DNA from: Isoperla grammatica
Taxonomy: Eukaryota > Arthropoda > Insecta > Plecoptera > Perlodidae
Reading direction: 5' to 3'
DNA length: 64,000 nt
NCBI GenBank assembly: GCA_945910005.1
Contig: OX246747.1
Span: 40,057,190 to 40,121,189, forward strand
In this document: positions 45,035 to 57,259 of the stretch, piece by piece
How the letters are laid out: every line of letters begins with the position of its first letter
Position numbering within the stretch: position 1 is the stretch's first letter
Translations under genes and position numbers: made by a program
The notes under the pieces: generated by a model
What the model saw: only the letters and a program-made list of their open reading frames with translations
Database searches by the model: none
What the model was told of the DNA's origin: nothing

Positions 45035-45595
45035 CAGTGGTGTATTCGAGCCTGGGCGGGCCTGGGCGCCGCCCAGGCTCTTTTATTTGGAGGCTGGGCT
45101 AGCCCAGGTGCTTTTTAACAGTCAACAGCCCATATTATATCATTACAATACATACACGAAGTCCTACATTGCTAAACAAAGAACAGCCAGGCGTAATAAA
45201 AAAGTGTTCTATAATTGGAGTAGCAAAAATGCACATTATTAAAGATACATAGCTTCGAAACGACGGACAGAAGAAATAGGTTTGTGTTGCAGATATAAAA
45301 TTTGACAGTTGTTAGGACTCCTTGTGGATAATTAAAAACGTCCAATTTCATTGTTCTATCTGACAGGCTACACTATATGGGGCTCATTAACATCGAAAAT
45401 CCAAAAGAAAACTCTAGATACATGTATGACCGTTGAATTTTTGCTCAAAAACGTCCCCTCAAGTTCTTGAACCCCGTTTAATTTCTGTGACATCGTTTTC
45501 CACCCATTTAAATTACCCCCCCCCCCCCCCCCCCCCCTCAGTACACACGTAAATTCGACCGCCCAGGCACCTTATATTTTAGGAATACACCACTG
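45035..45595. mobile_element. Non-autonomous hAT element with 8-bp TSD
   Basis: A 561-bp element with inverted ends CAGTGGTGTATTC / GAATACACCACTG. A perfect 8-bp target duplication AATGTATG lies at 45027-45034 and 45596-45603. Subterminal GCCTGGGCGG repeats occur near both ends. There is a 20-bp C run at 45518-45537. No transposase frame, so it depended on an autonomous partner. Confidence 0.92.
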
Positions 45596-45949
45596 AATGT
45601 ATGTGTATGTGCACACTCACCCACACATATGAATCAAGGGTAGTCTCGATCTACACCGCTTGGGGTAGTTCCTGGTTGTGTGATGTAGCGTATTGCCTAC
45701 TCTAACTTGTAAATACTTGTTCCTGGAACAAGGTGATATTAAAATAAGTTTGGCGTTTATTATTAGCTACTCCAAACGGGCGCCAGCTATAATTTAAGTT
45801 CTAGAACTTACAAACATTGTGTTCTTTGTGTTGTAGTGCAAGGCAAGGTACACAAAACCAAGTCAAAGCACTTACGTCAGTTTCAGGGGTGTCATTCGGA
45901 AATTACGTATAGTTTCACACAAAGTATGGATTTAAACGTGAACCTGAGA

Positions 45950-47456
45950 ATGTTCATTTAATGTGATTCCTTCTAATTAATCTCAATTACATCTGCTTTA
46001 AGGATATATAAACATACCTGCGTGACATACCACAGATTTTGAGACAATTACGAAAGTTTGACGGGCTGACATTATAAATTACGTTATGTCGAAAATTACG
46101 TAATGTCACACATAGTGGCGATTTGTAAGAGAACTTGAGTATAAGAGAACTTGAGTATATTCATTTAATTTGATTCCTTCTAATTAATCTCAATTACATC
46201 TGCTTTAAGGATATATAAACAAACCTGTGTGACATACCACAGATTTTGAGATAATTACGGAAGTGTGACGGGCTGACATTATAAATAACGTTAAGTTGAA
46301 AGTTACGTAATGTCACACATAGTAGCGATTTGTAAGAGAACTTGAGTATATTCATTTAATTTGATTTCTTCTAATTAATCTCAATTACATCTGCTTTAAG
46401 GATATATAAACAAACCTGTGTGACATACCACAGATTTTGAGATAATTACGGAAGTTTGACGGGCTGACATTATAAATTACGTTAAGTTGAAAGTTACGTA
46501 ATGTCACACATAGTAGCGATTTGTAAGAGAACTTGAGTATATTCATTTAATTTGATTCCTTCTAATTAATCTCAATTACATCTGCTTTAAGGATATATAA
46601 ACATACCTGCGTGACATACTACAGACTTTGAGATAATTACGAAAGTTTAACGGGCTGTCATTCGAAAATTACTCTCACACATAGTAGCGATTTGTAAGAG
46701 AACCTGAGTATATTCATTTAACTTGATTCCTTCTAATTAATCTCAATTACATCTGCTTTAAGGATATATAAACAAACCTGTGTGATATACCACAGATTTT
46801 GAGATAATTACGGAAGTGTGACGGGCTGACATTATAAATAACGTTAAGTTGAAAGTTACGTAATGTCACACATAGTAGCGATTTGTAAGAGAACCTGAGT
46901 ATATTCATTTAACTTGATTCCTTCTAATTAATCTCAATTACATCTGCTTTAAGGATATATAAACATACCTGCGTGACGTACCACATATTTTGAGATAATT
47001 ACAGAAGTTTAACGGGCTGTCATTCGAAAATTCGAAACCTACTTGATGTCACAAATAATAGCGATTTGTAGGAGAACCTAAGTATATTCATTTTATTTGA
47101 TTCCATCTTATTAATCTCAATTACATCTGCTTTAAGGATTTATAAACAAACCTTTGTGACATACCACAGATTTTGAGATAATTACGGAAGTTTAACACGC
47201 TGTCATTCGAAAATTCGAAACCTACTTGATGTCACAAATAATAGCGATTTGTAGGAGAACCTAAGTATATACATTTAATTTCGTTCCTTCTAATTAATCT
47301 CAATAACATCTGCTTTAAGGATATATAAACATACCTACGTGACATACCACAGATTTTGAGACAATTACGGAAGTTTGACGGGCTGACATTATAAATACCG
47401 TTAAGTCGAAAATTACGTAATGTCACACATAGTAGCGATTTTTAAGAGAACTTAAG
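45950..47456. repeat. 190-bp satellite, left block (about 8 units)
   Basis: TTCATTTAATTTGATTCCTT recurs at about 45953, 46160, 46351, 46542, 46713, 46903, 47087 and 47271 (spacing 171-207). Each unit carries GGATATATAAACA and TGACATACCACAGATTTTGA. Long units have ATTACGTAATGTCACACAT; shorter ones lack part of it. No ORF. Confidence 0.95.
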
Positions 47457-50391
47457 TTAGTTCGGGAGCCACCCTTGAAAAATGTTGATATTTCGGGGTG
47501 TTAGCTGCACCCCTGTTGAGGCAGAAATTGCAATACATCATTAGATAGATAAAGGTAATGTGCATATCAAGGCACCGTGCCTTTTTTGCCTCAGTGGTGC
47601 AAACGGAAAATAATCGTATCTAAGTGATGGCACTTGCGCGAATTAATGGGCATGCACGGATACGAATGTCGGGTACCATTACCCTTTTATCATAATCAAT
47701 ATTGCATGTGTTATATATCAAATGAAAGCTATTGAAACACACAATACAACTGTATAACATTCAAGTAGCTACATTACATACCATGTCATAAAATGTAATC
47801 AACATCCGAAAATTTATCTTTTTCAATAAGGTAATATCTTATAAGTTTTGTTATGGTACTAAACAAATCGAATTCTTAATATACAAAGCATTGATCATAG
47901 CGACCATTTAGTTATTAAAAAGTTATGTCTCTTGCATTTTGTTTGTATTTATGAAATTACGCCAGTTATGAGTAGTTTTCCACGGCAATCTGTAGCTTAT
48001 CCGCAAAGATGGATACGTTTTTGATCTCTTATAATTTGATCAATATGAGGATTTTCTTTAATAAAAGTTCAGCACGTAATACATATCAGTTGATTACATG
48101 GTTTTCAACAGTGAAATGCTTGTCTTTTATTATAATTCGGGAATTATGAATTTTTTTATCGTGATAAAAAGAGTTTTTTTAACGATCACACATTTCTCAG
48201 TGAAATAGTAGAAACAACGCTGACTTCATAGAAGTAAAAATCAAACAAGAATGATTTCACATTCACATTTAATATACATCCACAATTTGTTTCATTAATG
48301 TGTGTATAACTTACGAGATAAAAATTGGTTTGTGAGATGATGTAGTACAAAATGACATAGTTTCTCGTCTCCAGAAGTTGTGAGGCTCGCTAACTAGCCC
48401 CTAAACGCAGTAGGATATCGGCGGTGGGAGGCAGGGTGTAAAGCGGCATGCCAAGGTTGAATAGACTGAATGGGACGGTTGTTGTGACGGAGCGGAAAGT
48501 GGTCGTAAATGAAAATAAAACGATAAAACGATAAACCTTTGCACTTCCACTTCAATTATTGATTGTGAGTTTCGACGATTATTTACAAATCTTTCATATA
48601 GAATAAATAATAATCAATGACACATACGAATAATAATAATAGCAGTATAAATGACAAATAATAATCCTACTTATAGTTTATATAGTGAAACAATGTAGGC
48701 ACAAATGTATGGAAGCGAGCGAACCGAGCGTTTTCAGTCTATACTTATGACAGTACTTTTGTTTTTGTTTGTTATATTTTTCTCGCGATAGTGGTCGAAC
48801 GAAGAGAAATTTTGAGCATCACAAGCTTCCATGCGGATCATTAGTTTTGAGGAAAAATCGTCGAAATAATAATGCTAACTCGAATTATTATTTTTTCAAC
48901 CCAAATGGTTAAACGAAAAATCATCTTGTATACAAAGTAAAAACCAACATATAGATCTGGTTTATATTACTGATATTACACGGATAGGTGAAATTACGTG
49001 GTAATTTCTGCGTGTGATTGCTTGAAAGTTACTACCCTAACATGAACATAAATTAAAAGCATTCACCTACACGTTTATGTGCACCAATTATTGTTCACTA
49101 TGAAAACAATACAATTAACTATATATACCAACAGAAACACAATACAAACGTAGACATAAATTAAAATGTAATATTTTATAAATTATAATACTATGCACAA
49201 CTCGATAAAGATAACGAAATACTGTGCGGGACCAAAAACACAATGTGACAACTCCCGTCAGTGTCTTGTCACACATTGAAAGCACCGACTTGAAAAACTA
49301 GCAGAACAAATCTTTTAGCAAAGATTACTGAGTGAGTATACAACCTTGTTTATTGCTCCCAGATGGGCTGTCAATACAAGGAATGTTGCAGCCGTGGGTC
49401 ACTCGGCACCGAATGGGACGGGACTATCCTTACGAGAACTAAAGAGCGAGTCTTCCACGTTCCGCGCTCAAAACAAAAATCTCGATGCTTGAAAACTAGA
49501 AGTAGTGGAAATACGCATCGTCGGATAAGAAGACGAAACACTTGAAAACCAAAATAGATAATGCAAATTGGTAACTTCAATAGAGCTCACAATTTAATGT
49601 TCATTAATTTGATAAAAATATTTATCTACATTTAAGTAATTATACCGAGGTTAGGGCTGGACGAAGTCGCAAAATCTAAAGAAAACGTAAATTCAAAATA
49701 CTATAACATTCTTTGTTTACTAAACAAAAATACAAAAATCCATAACTGACTGTTCTTAACATACAATTTAGTATTAGGTCCATTTTAAAGTACATTTTGC
49801 ACCAAATAAAAATTACTGTGACCTTGCATGGATAAAACAAACTTTCATGGTTTCCGTAAGACGGTCACGTGGTTCACTATTATTGTTCATTGTGGGCGTA
49901 ATAATAAAAATACATAAAAATAACAAGAGACAATATCTAAAGCTTACACTATGATGCATCGTATGAGCTATTAGTTGCAATGTTTTTTTCATTTCTACTA
50001 TTGTAAAAAAAACTGATAAAATAAGCTTCCTTCGAAGTAGATTAATTCCGTAATTAATTCACGATTTGTGTTTCGTTACATCCATCTGATGAACTGCCAT
50101 TGCATATATGATGAACAAGCGTTTCAAGATCTTTCATTTGATATATTACATGTCGTCGTATCATAGTAAATAGTGATGATACAAGACTATATTCAATCAT
50201 ATGCGTGCGATTACAATAGGAAAAATTATGAATTTCAAATTAAATTATTCGGCGTTTGCACCACTGAGGCAAAAAAGGCACGGTGACTTGAGATGCACAT
50301 TTACTTCGTCTAACTCATGGCATATTGCATTTTCTGCCTCAAAAGGGGTGCAGCAGTGCAAAACATATTTCTGAGGCGGCGCCCGGTCTAA
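47457..50391. mobile_element. 2.9-kb inverted-repeat DNA transposon inside the satellite
   Basis: It interrupts one satellite unit: the uninterrupted form GAACTTAAGTATATTCATTT is at about 50569. Ends TTCGGGAGCCACC / ACCGGGCGCCGCC begin about 150-bp inverted repeats (GAGGCAGAAA, CACCGTGCCTTTTTTGCCTC, AGTGGTGCAAACG). Diverged homology continues inward to about 350 bp (ATATATCAAATGAAAG). Flanks read TAAGTTA on the left and TAAGTGTA on the right, perhaps a mutated duplication of 7-8 bp or of TTAA. The interior is AT-rich with no frame over about 70 codons, so it is non-autonomous. A GCGAGCGAACCGAGCG dispersed repeat lies within it at 48714-48845. The superfamily is not assigned. Confidence 0.85.
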
Positions 50392-51600
50392 GTGTATTCA
50401 TTTAATTTGATTCCTTCTAATAATTCTCAATTACATCTGCTTTAAGGATATATGAACAAATCTTCGTGACATACCACAGCTTTTGAGATAATTACGGAAG
50501 TTTAACGGGCTGTCATTCGAAAATTCGAAACCTACTTGATGTCACACATAGTAGCGATTTTTAAGAGAACTTAAGTATATTCATTTAATTTGATTCCTTC
50601 TTATTAATCTCAATTACATCTGCTTTACGGATGTATAACTATAAACATACCCGCGTGACATACCACAGATTTTGAGACAATTACGGAAGTTTAACACGCT
50701 GTCATTCGAAAATTACTCTCACACATAGAAGCGATTTGTAAGAGAACCTAACAATGTTCATTTAATGTGATTCCTTCTAATTAATCTCAATTACATTTGC
50801 TTTAAGGATATATAAACAAACCTGCGTGACATACCACAGATTTTGAGATAATTACGGAAGTTTGACGGGCTGACATTATCAATTACGTTATGTCGAAAAT
50901 TACGTAATGTCACACATAGAAGCGATTTGTAAGAGAACCTAAGTATATTCATTTAATTTGATTCCTTCTAATTAATCTCAATTACATCTGCTTTAAGGAT
51001 ATATAACCAAACCTTTGTGAAATACCACAGATTGTGAGATAATTACGGAAGTTTGACGGGCTGACATTATCAATTACGTTATGTCGAAAATTACGTAATG
51101 TCACACATAGTAGCACTATGTAAGAGAACCTGAGTATATTTATTTAATTTGATTCCTTCTTATTAATCTCAATTATATCTGCTTTAAGGATGTATAAATA
51201 AACCTTTGTGGTCACAGATTTTTAGATAATAATTACGGAAGTTTAACGGGTTGACATTATAAATTACGTTATGTCGAAAATGACATTATGTCCCACAGTA
51301 GCGATTTGTAGGAGAACCTGAGTATATTCATTTAATTTGATTCCATCAAATTAATCTCAATTACATCTTCTTTAAGGATATAAAAACAAACCTTCGTGAC
51401 ATACCACAGTTTTTGAGATAATTACGGAAGTTTAATAGGCTGTCATTCGAAAATTACTCTCACACATAGTAGCGATTTGAAGAGAACCTGAGTATATTCA
51501 ATGAACTTGATTCCTTTTTATTAATCTCAATTACATCTGCTTTAAGCATACATGAACAAACCTGCGTGACATACTACAGGTTTTGTGATAATTACGTGAA
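50392..51600. repeat. 190-bp satellite, right block (about 7 units)
   Basis: Continuation of the array at 45950-47456 in the same orientation. Unit starts lie near 50397, 50580, 50757, 50949, 51139, 51327 and 51497. Units are more diverged toward the right edge. Confidence 0.95.
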
Positions 51601-51604
51601 AGCA

Positions 51605-53155
51605 GATATCTAACCTACCCTTGATATATATAGTTTGGCGAGCACTTATTCTCAAGTTCATTCACAGATGAAGGCAATAGTATTGCGTTACATGTCTCTT
51701 AGGTATAATCTAGACATCTAGGTTAGATTACTACACGTTAACTAGCAGCACACACCTCTATGTACATACTATGTAATTAATGACACATTCAAATACATCA
51801 TGTAATTACTATAGAGCGCACAGAGGCTGACTCGAATACGTGCATGCTCGCAATGTAATCACTAATCTCGAGCCGAGAGGGTAATTACATTGTTAACGTC
51901 GTTTACGAGATCTCGGGCAGTCTCCACAGGCTTTTATTACTGCATTGTTGGCTCGTGCGAGAAGTTATCGGGCCTCGTTATGGTAGTACATGGACAAGTA
52001 TTCGTAATGACACGACGTATACATTTACGTAGAGTAAGGTTGGTTATGATTGGAATTTAAGTAATTCGTTACAGTAGATTTAAATTCAAATATTTACATA
52101 ATGTAAATATATGAATTTTGAGTGGTTCTTAGTTGTGAGACATACATTCATTTGATTTATTATCTATACTTATTTACTTAGAAACCGACCAAACTTCGGA
52201 ACATTTTATCCACTGCCGTATTTTCATGTATACACCCTGCCCAAAGATACAGTATTTCTCCTTTTCTTTTTTTTTTGAGACGCACCTACACAAATGACAT
52301 GTGAATTATTGTCGGGTTAATCGAGTCAACTCCAAATTCTATAATTTCATTAGTTTATATGACACTAAGTTAGTATATATACTGAGTAAGAAAGGAAATG
52401 AGTCAGTCAATCAATAGGCACCAAGAAATAGTAAACAAGTGTATGAATGCGTGGCCAGACCAACTCATTCATCCAAACAGCTGGCTACGGCTGTATAAAT
52501 AAGCCTGTTTGATAAGTGAAACTAGGCGAATATCTGCAGATAAGCCATTTCTAAGTAATCATTGAAACTGACGTAGATATCTTTACTCGCGAAAACGTCT
52601 GTATAACATTGAGCGGAGACAATGAAGAATTGCACTAAAAACAACGCGTAACAAAATATGTATGTAATTTTACATTGTTGAAAAAATATATAAGATACAT
52701 AGGTGAATGATTTGTCAAATTTGGCCCAAAACCGAATACCGGTGGGTCAATAATTGACCCTGGGTAGGTTTCCTACAATTACTAACGATACATATTTTTA
52801 AATCAGTTGTTTAAAGAAACGATCTCGCGACACGAATCTTAACCGTTAATTTCGCGGAGTCTTAATGTTGGCGACAATTCTAAAAGATACCCCGAGGTTG
52901 TCGGTGACAGTCACGAGAAACTTACAAAGTTTAGCCGCTATCTATCAGAGCGGGGCGGGGGGGGGGGGGGGGGGGGGGGGGCGGCGAGCTTTAGGCGCTC
53001 ACTACTCCACTCGGTAGGTGAACTGGGTCACCGTGTGTGATAACGCTGCCCCCCGACACTGATAACACTGTCGTATTGATCAGGCGGTGACCTAACCTCA
53101 CTTTCAAGCTCTCTCTCTCTATCTATGACAAACATCCTAGAAGATGACGAATCGA
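51605..53155. other. No gene seen; 25-G run
   Basis: AT-rich spacer. An uninterrupted run of about 25 G lies at 52957-52981 next to GGCGGCGAGC. Confidence 0.5.
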
Positions 53156-53159
53156 TTGA

Positions 53160-53215
53160 TTTATACCTTCCTCCAATGCAGAGGGTTTGATCCCCTACCG
53201 GTTCGGGCAAGGGTT
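53160..53215 (-). repeat. tRNA-like SINE piece, type B
   Basis: Minus strand: CCGGTAGGGGATCAAACCC (B-box-like) followed by TGCATTGGAGGAAGG. Confidence 0.4.
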
Positions 53216-53294
53216 TTATAACATTGGAAATTGACTTTAATACGTATAAACGCTGACTTTGTAACCGTCATATAGCAACGGAGCCCATTATATA

Positions 53295-53420
53295 AAGTTA
53301 TTATATAAATAATATAATAATATAAATCATATAAATAATATAAAAAATATAAAAATAATATAAAAAATATAATGATATAAATATTATAATAATAATATAA
53401 AGTCATTATATAAAAATATA
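53295..53420. repeat. (ATA)n-rich low-complexity tract
   Basis: Irregular ATAATAT/ATATAAA tract. The 81-codon minus-strand frame over it is composition-driven. Confidence 0.9.
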
Positions 53421-53884
53421 AAGTTTGGAACTTTGGATAAAATCAGACATTACTGAAATGGCGGGATTTAAAAAAAAAAAAAACAATACTTGATGTACCA
53501 ATGTATGCAGATTAAGTATACATTGATATATATATATATATATATCTACCCTCGCATATTATTAAACCATTCTTCTCGTGTTCTTGTAAAACTGTCTATA
53601 TATACAACAAAAATGTCGGTAGTAGCAAATTGTAGAAATAGTTTGTGTCGTGTCACTCATTGCCCATAAAGATGTGATGATTGATACGCTCACACATGCA
53701 AGGTAAGCAGCCGGTACGTAGCCGCAAACCGGATGTAGTATTCGTGCGGTCTGTCACACACCGGAAGTGTCGTAGTCGTAGCACATATTGGGTCGGTCTG
53801 GCTTTATAATCCGTTGGACAATTCACAGTTATACGTCCGCGCAAAAAGATAGATTAGTGTGACGTGTGTTTGTGACGTAGTTAT

Positions 53885-53945
53885 ACATCGTTATGCGGGA
53901 TTCGAACCCTCGTCTTTTGGCTCCATAAAGTGTACTAGCCCCTGT
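53885..53945 (-). repeat. tRNA-like SINE head
   Basis: GGGATTCGAACCC (53888) is a good B box on the minus strand. No acceptor-stem pairing was found. Confidence 0.5.
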
Positions 53946-54099
53946 ATACTGCAACATATGATGATTCTTGCAACAAAAGTATTGATGGCTCCATTGGACT
54001 TCGTCAAAAACAGATCATTGAAGATGAATTATGAAACGACATATGTTTAAAAAAAAAAAAAACACAATACAAGACGGATTACGATGGAAATAATAATAA

Positions 54100-56560
54100 T
54101 ATATGAGCGTACAAACCTAAACAAACAAACAAACTAGTACACCGTGCAAACTATAAATGCACGCCAATCGTGCACGTATATTGCCTATACAACGTCATAA
54201 CTACATGATAATAGTCTGTACACTTATCTCTGCCGACATCGACACAATAATAATAATATCATGTATTATTGTGTTGTGTTGTTGTGTGCAATACTACGCG
54301 GCTAAACGGTTTGTCAGTCGTAATAACACTTGTATAATACCATGTGGACAAGAGGCTATTTATAGAGTAGAGCGAATAACATGATAACATGGTACGTACG
54401 GACGACAAATCGTTTCTCTTGTATGACTATTATGTGGGGCTATTTATAACAGTTGCAGTGTTGTGATCCGGTATTGATGTCTTGTGAACGTATCAAAATG
54501 TTGGAAAAGTGGTAACTTACAAACATTTAGGTTTGTAAGAACTAAACACTGGATTTGAAAAAGATACAAATATTTTAATTCTTACGATTATTAATCTGAA
54601 AGTCAATTCAAGAATTCATAATAAATCGGTTTCCAAATTGACGATAGTAAATGAAGTAATATTTGAAATTTTGTTTGTTTAGGTTTTAGTTCTTATGGAA
54701 GTAAATGTTAGTAAGCATTTTTTTTTGTAAACTACGTAGCGTTATTCACATATTACTAAAACCTTTTGATTGCAGTTGTAATAGTTGGCACTCACTAGGG
54801 ACACTCAAGCAAGGGGACCCACCCCCATTTGATTACCGGTTTGACAAAATGTGATCTCAAAAGTACATTTGTAAGTTGTAACTGACTAAGCCCCCCCTAC
54901 TCATTCAAGAATGTAAACAACGATAACATGATCTGTCTAGTGTTGTTGTTGTGGTTTCCTTGTAGTCCACCATGCATGTGATGTAGTTGGGTTTATTCTC
55001 GTAATTTCCAAGTTCTAAAGTGCAGTAATAGTAATCTATCACGTTAAGGGATGATTTCAAAAACTTTCATTCATAAAACTTCGCCAAATTTTAAATTACA
55101 TACTAGTTTTTTAGTAAATAAGTTGAGAACAGAAACAGATTAAATAAAACACGAACACAATTATTGTCAATATCATATTTAAAACAATAATATTGTTATT
55201 TTCTTTTGATGACGCTTTATTTAAAAATACCAAAATACCCAAATTGAATAATAACAATATAGTAATAATTTGATTGTTTTGATTATAATAGTGACTAGTG
55301 ACACAAACATCTTGTACAGTCAGCCACGATTAAGAGCGTTCGGCAGTAAGAGTTTTACAGATGTATTGGCCGTCAACTAATCACTCTTAAACTAATAGTA
55401 CGATTATTATAAATATTTACCTACTTGTAGAGGGTCACCAACCTATTAAAAAATAATGTACCCATTTTTAAACAGATCCTCCGTATTATTTCGCCGAACA
55501 TTTTCGACGAAAGTAATTTATTTGCATAATTCAAACATGAGTATATTATTTTTGAGCAGGTTTATCAGAAATGTACTTAATACCATGCGTAGATATGACA
55601 TCCCTATCTGCGTGTAGGAAAATTTTCATAATGATCCAATCATTTGTTTAAGAGAAATTAGTTGACTAAAAACATCAAAACTACTTCCGGCGCTACACTA
55701 CGAGTGAAAACCAGTGGAGTGTAGTGTAGGGACATGTGTGCAAGAGTCGGAGCAGCTGATAGCGATAACACTGTTATCTCCGCCCGCATAACCCACAGTA
55801 TACACAGTATACACAACGCCTCCCGTAATACTATAGATAGTATAGTAAACATTTCCATGCGAGTGTTTTGCCAAGTATGACAAATCGATAACGTTGTCGT
55901 TGAGCAATCATTGTCTCGAATCTGGTGGCTATTTAAACACAACATATTAGGTATTCGACACGTGGATTCTGAACAACCGAGAATTGTATATCCGAACATT
56001 AAAAAACATCTTAATTATAACGACGAGAATGTTAACTGAACTTTCGACAAAATTGTGTAAAAAATCGGTAAATCTATTCGAATTTTCGAGAAATATGTTT
56101 GGAAAATTAAAAACAAAATCGAACACAAAAAATTATATCCGAAATTAAACAATAGTATCAAGAATAATTGTTATTAACAATGATATCAGAAAATAAAAAA
56201 TTAAATGAATACAGGACGTCTAAAAATTACAATATCCTGTATTGTATTTTTAATCGATAAAGCAGAGTGACTTAGGCACATACTACAAACATCACATGAC
56301 TACATTGTATTTTATATACTATAATGTAGTGTAGACCTACGAGAGTCGTCTCATAACCCTATCCTTACGCACGTGAGCTGCCCCGAGCCGCCGTTCAAAT
56401 GTTGTAACGATAAAATGTACACACCATCTAGTAAACATGCAACACACATAAAATATGAAAACATTACGATTTCGACTCTTTCAAACCTATCGCCGGTCAT
56501 AAAACTTTGTTAAGTAAAAGTTTTGAAATATTTTCTTATCATACGAGAAATAAAAAATTT
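54100..56560. other. No gene seen; one MITE-like segment
   Basis: Very AT-rich. At 54525-54715 the ends GTTTGTAAGAACTAAA and TTTTAGTTCTTATGGAA are inverted, a likely MITE related to 59705-59870. The 113-codon minus-strand frame at 55658-55999 has no known match. Confidence 0.45.
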
Positions 56561-56779
56561 AAATTCTAAAAATTTAAATTAAAAATGGCGTTATAGTAAA
56601 TTAGAAAATGTCCTCTCGTATAGAATGTTATTAATTAGATTAACGTGTGGACGACACAGGTCGTTACTCATTACGAGTAATTTAATTAGAATTACACATT
56701 TGTGTTTTGAGTGTGTTGGGTAGGCTAGTCGCCGAATAGAACCACGCCTTCGAGTGCACGTTAACGTGTAACGTAACGT

Positions 56780-57200
56780 ACTGCTTACCTTGCTAGTAGA
56801 GCCGGGAAGTATGCGAAGCACTGTCTCTTGATAGCGCACTATTCTATCACTATCACTGCGAGAGATGGTATCACTAGCGAGTAGTTAGAGACCGGGGGTG
56901 AGTGAAACACCTCGGATATTTCCTGTGCGCGCGATTTGGCGTCCGAATGCCTTCTGCTGCCGGTAAACCCAGTCTGTCTGGGAATAAGGAAGATGGAGGC
57001 CCCCTCCATTACCCCCCCACCTGCTCGACTCGCTTCCCCTCCGCCGCCGCCGCCGCTGCCGCTCGAAGGGACCGTGAAAAAAACATTGAGCGGGAAAATG
57101 TCGCGTGGATGTGGGTTGTGGGGTGGGGGTAATGTGACGTGGGGTGACTTCATGTGGGGTGACTTGGTCTCGTGGTGGTCGCCAGTTTGTCGTGATCCCC
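56780..57200 (-). promoter_or_regulatory. GC-rich stretch with a splice donor: possible leader exon
   Basis: A GC- and CpG-rich island in AT-rich DNA, with a (CCG)5 run near 57043. On the minus strand it is followed by AGCAAG|GTAAGC, a near-consensus donor with the exon edge at 56789. This layout (CpG-rich start, purine-rich leader, strong donor) fits a first exon. It could be the upstream leader exon of the ELOVL gene, 36.5 kb away, or belong to another transcript. Purely inferential. Confidence 0.25.
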
Positions 57201-57259
57201 CGGGGGATAATGGAGAATTCGAAAATGGGAACTTTAATTTTCAGCAAATATTGTGAATT

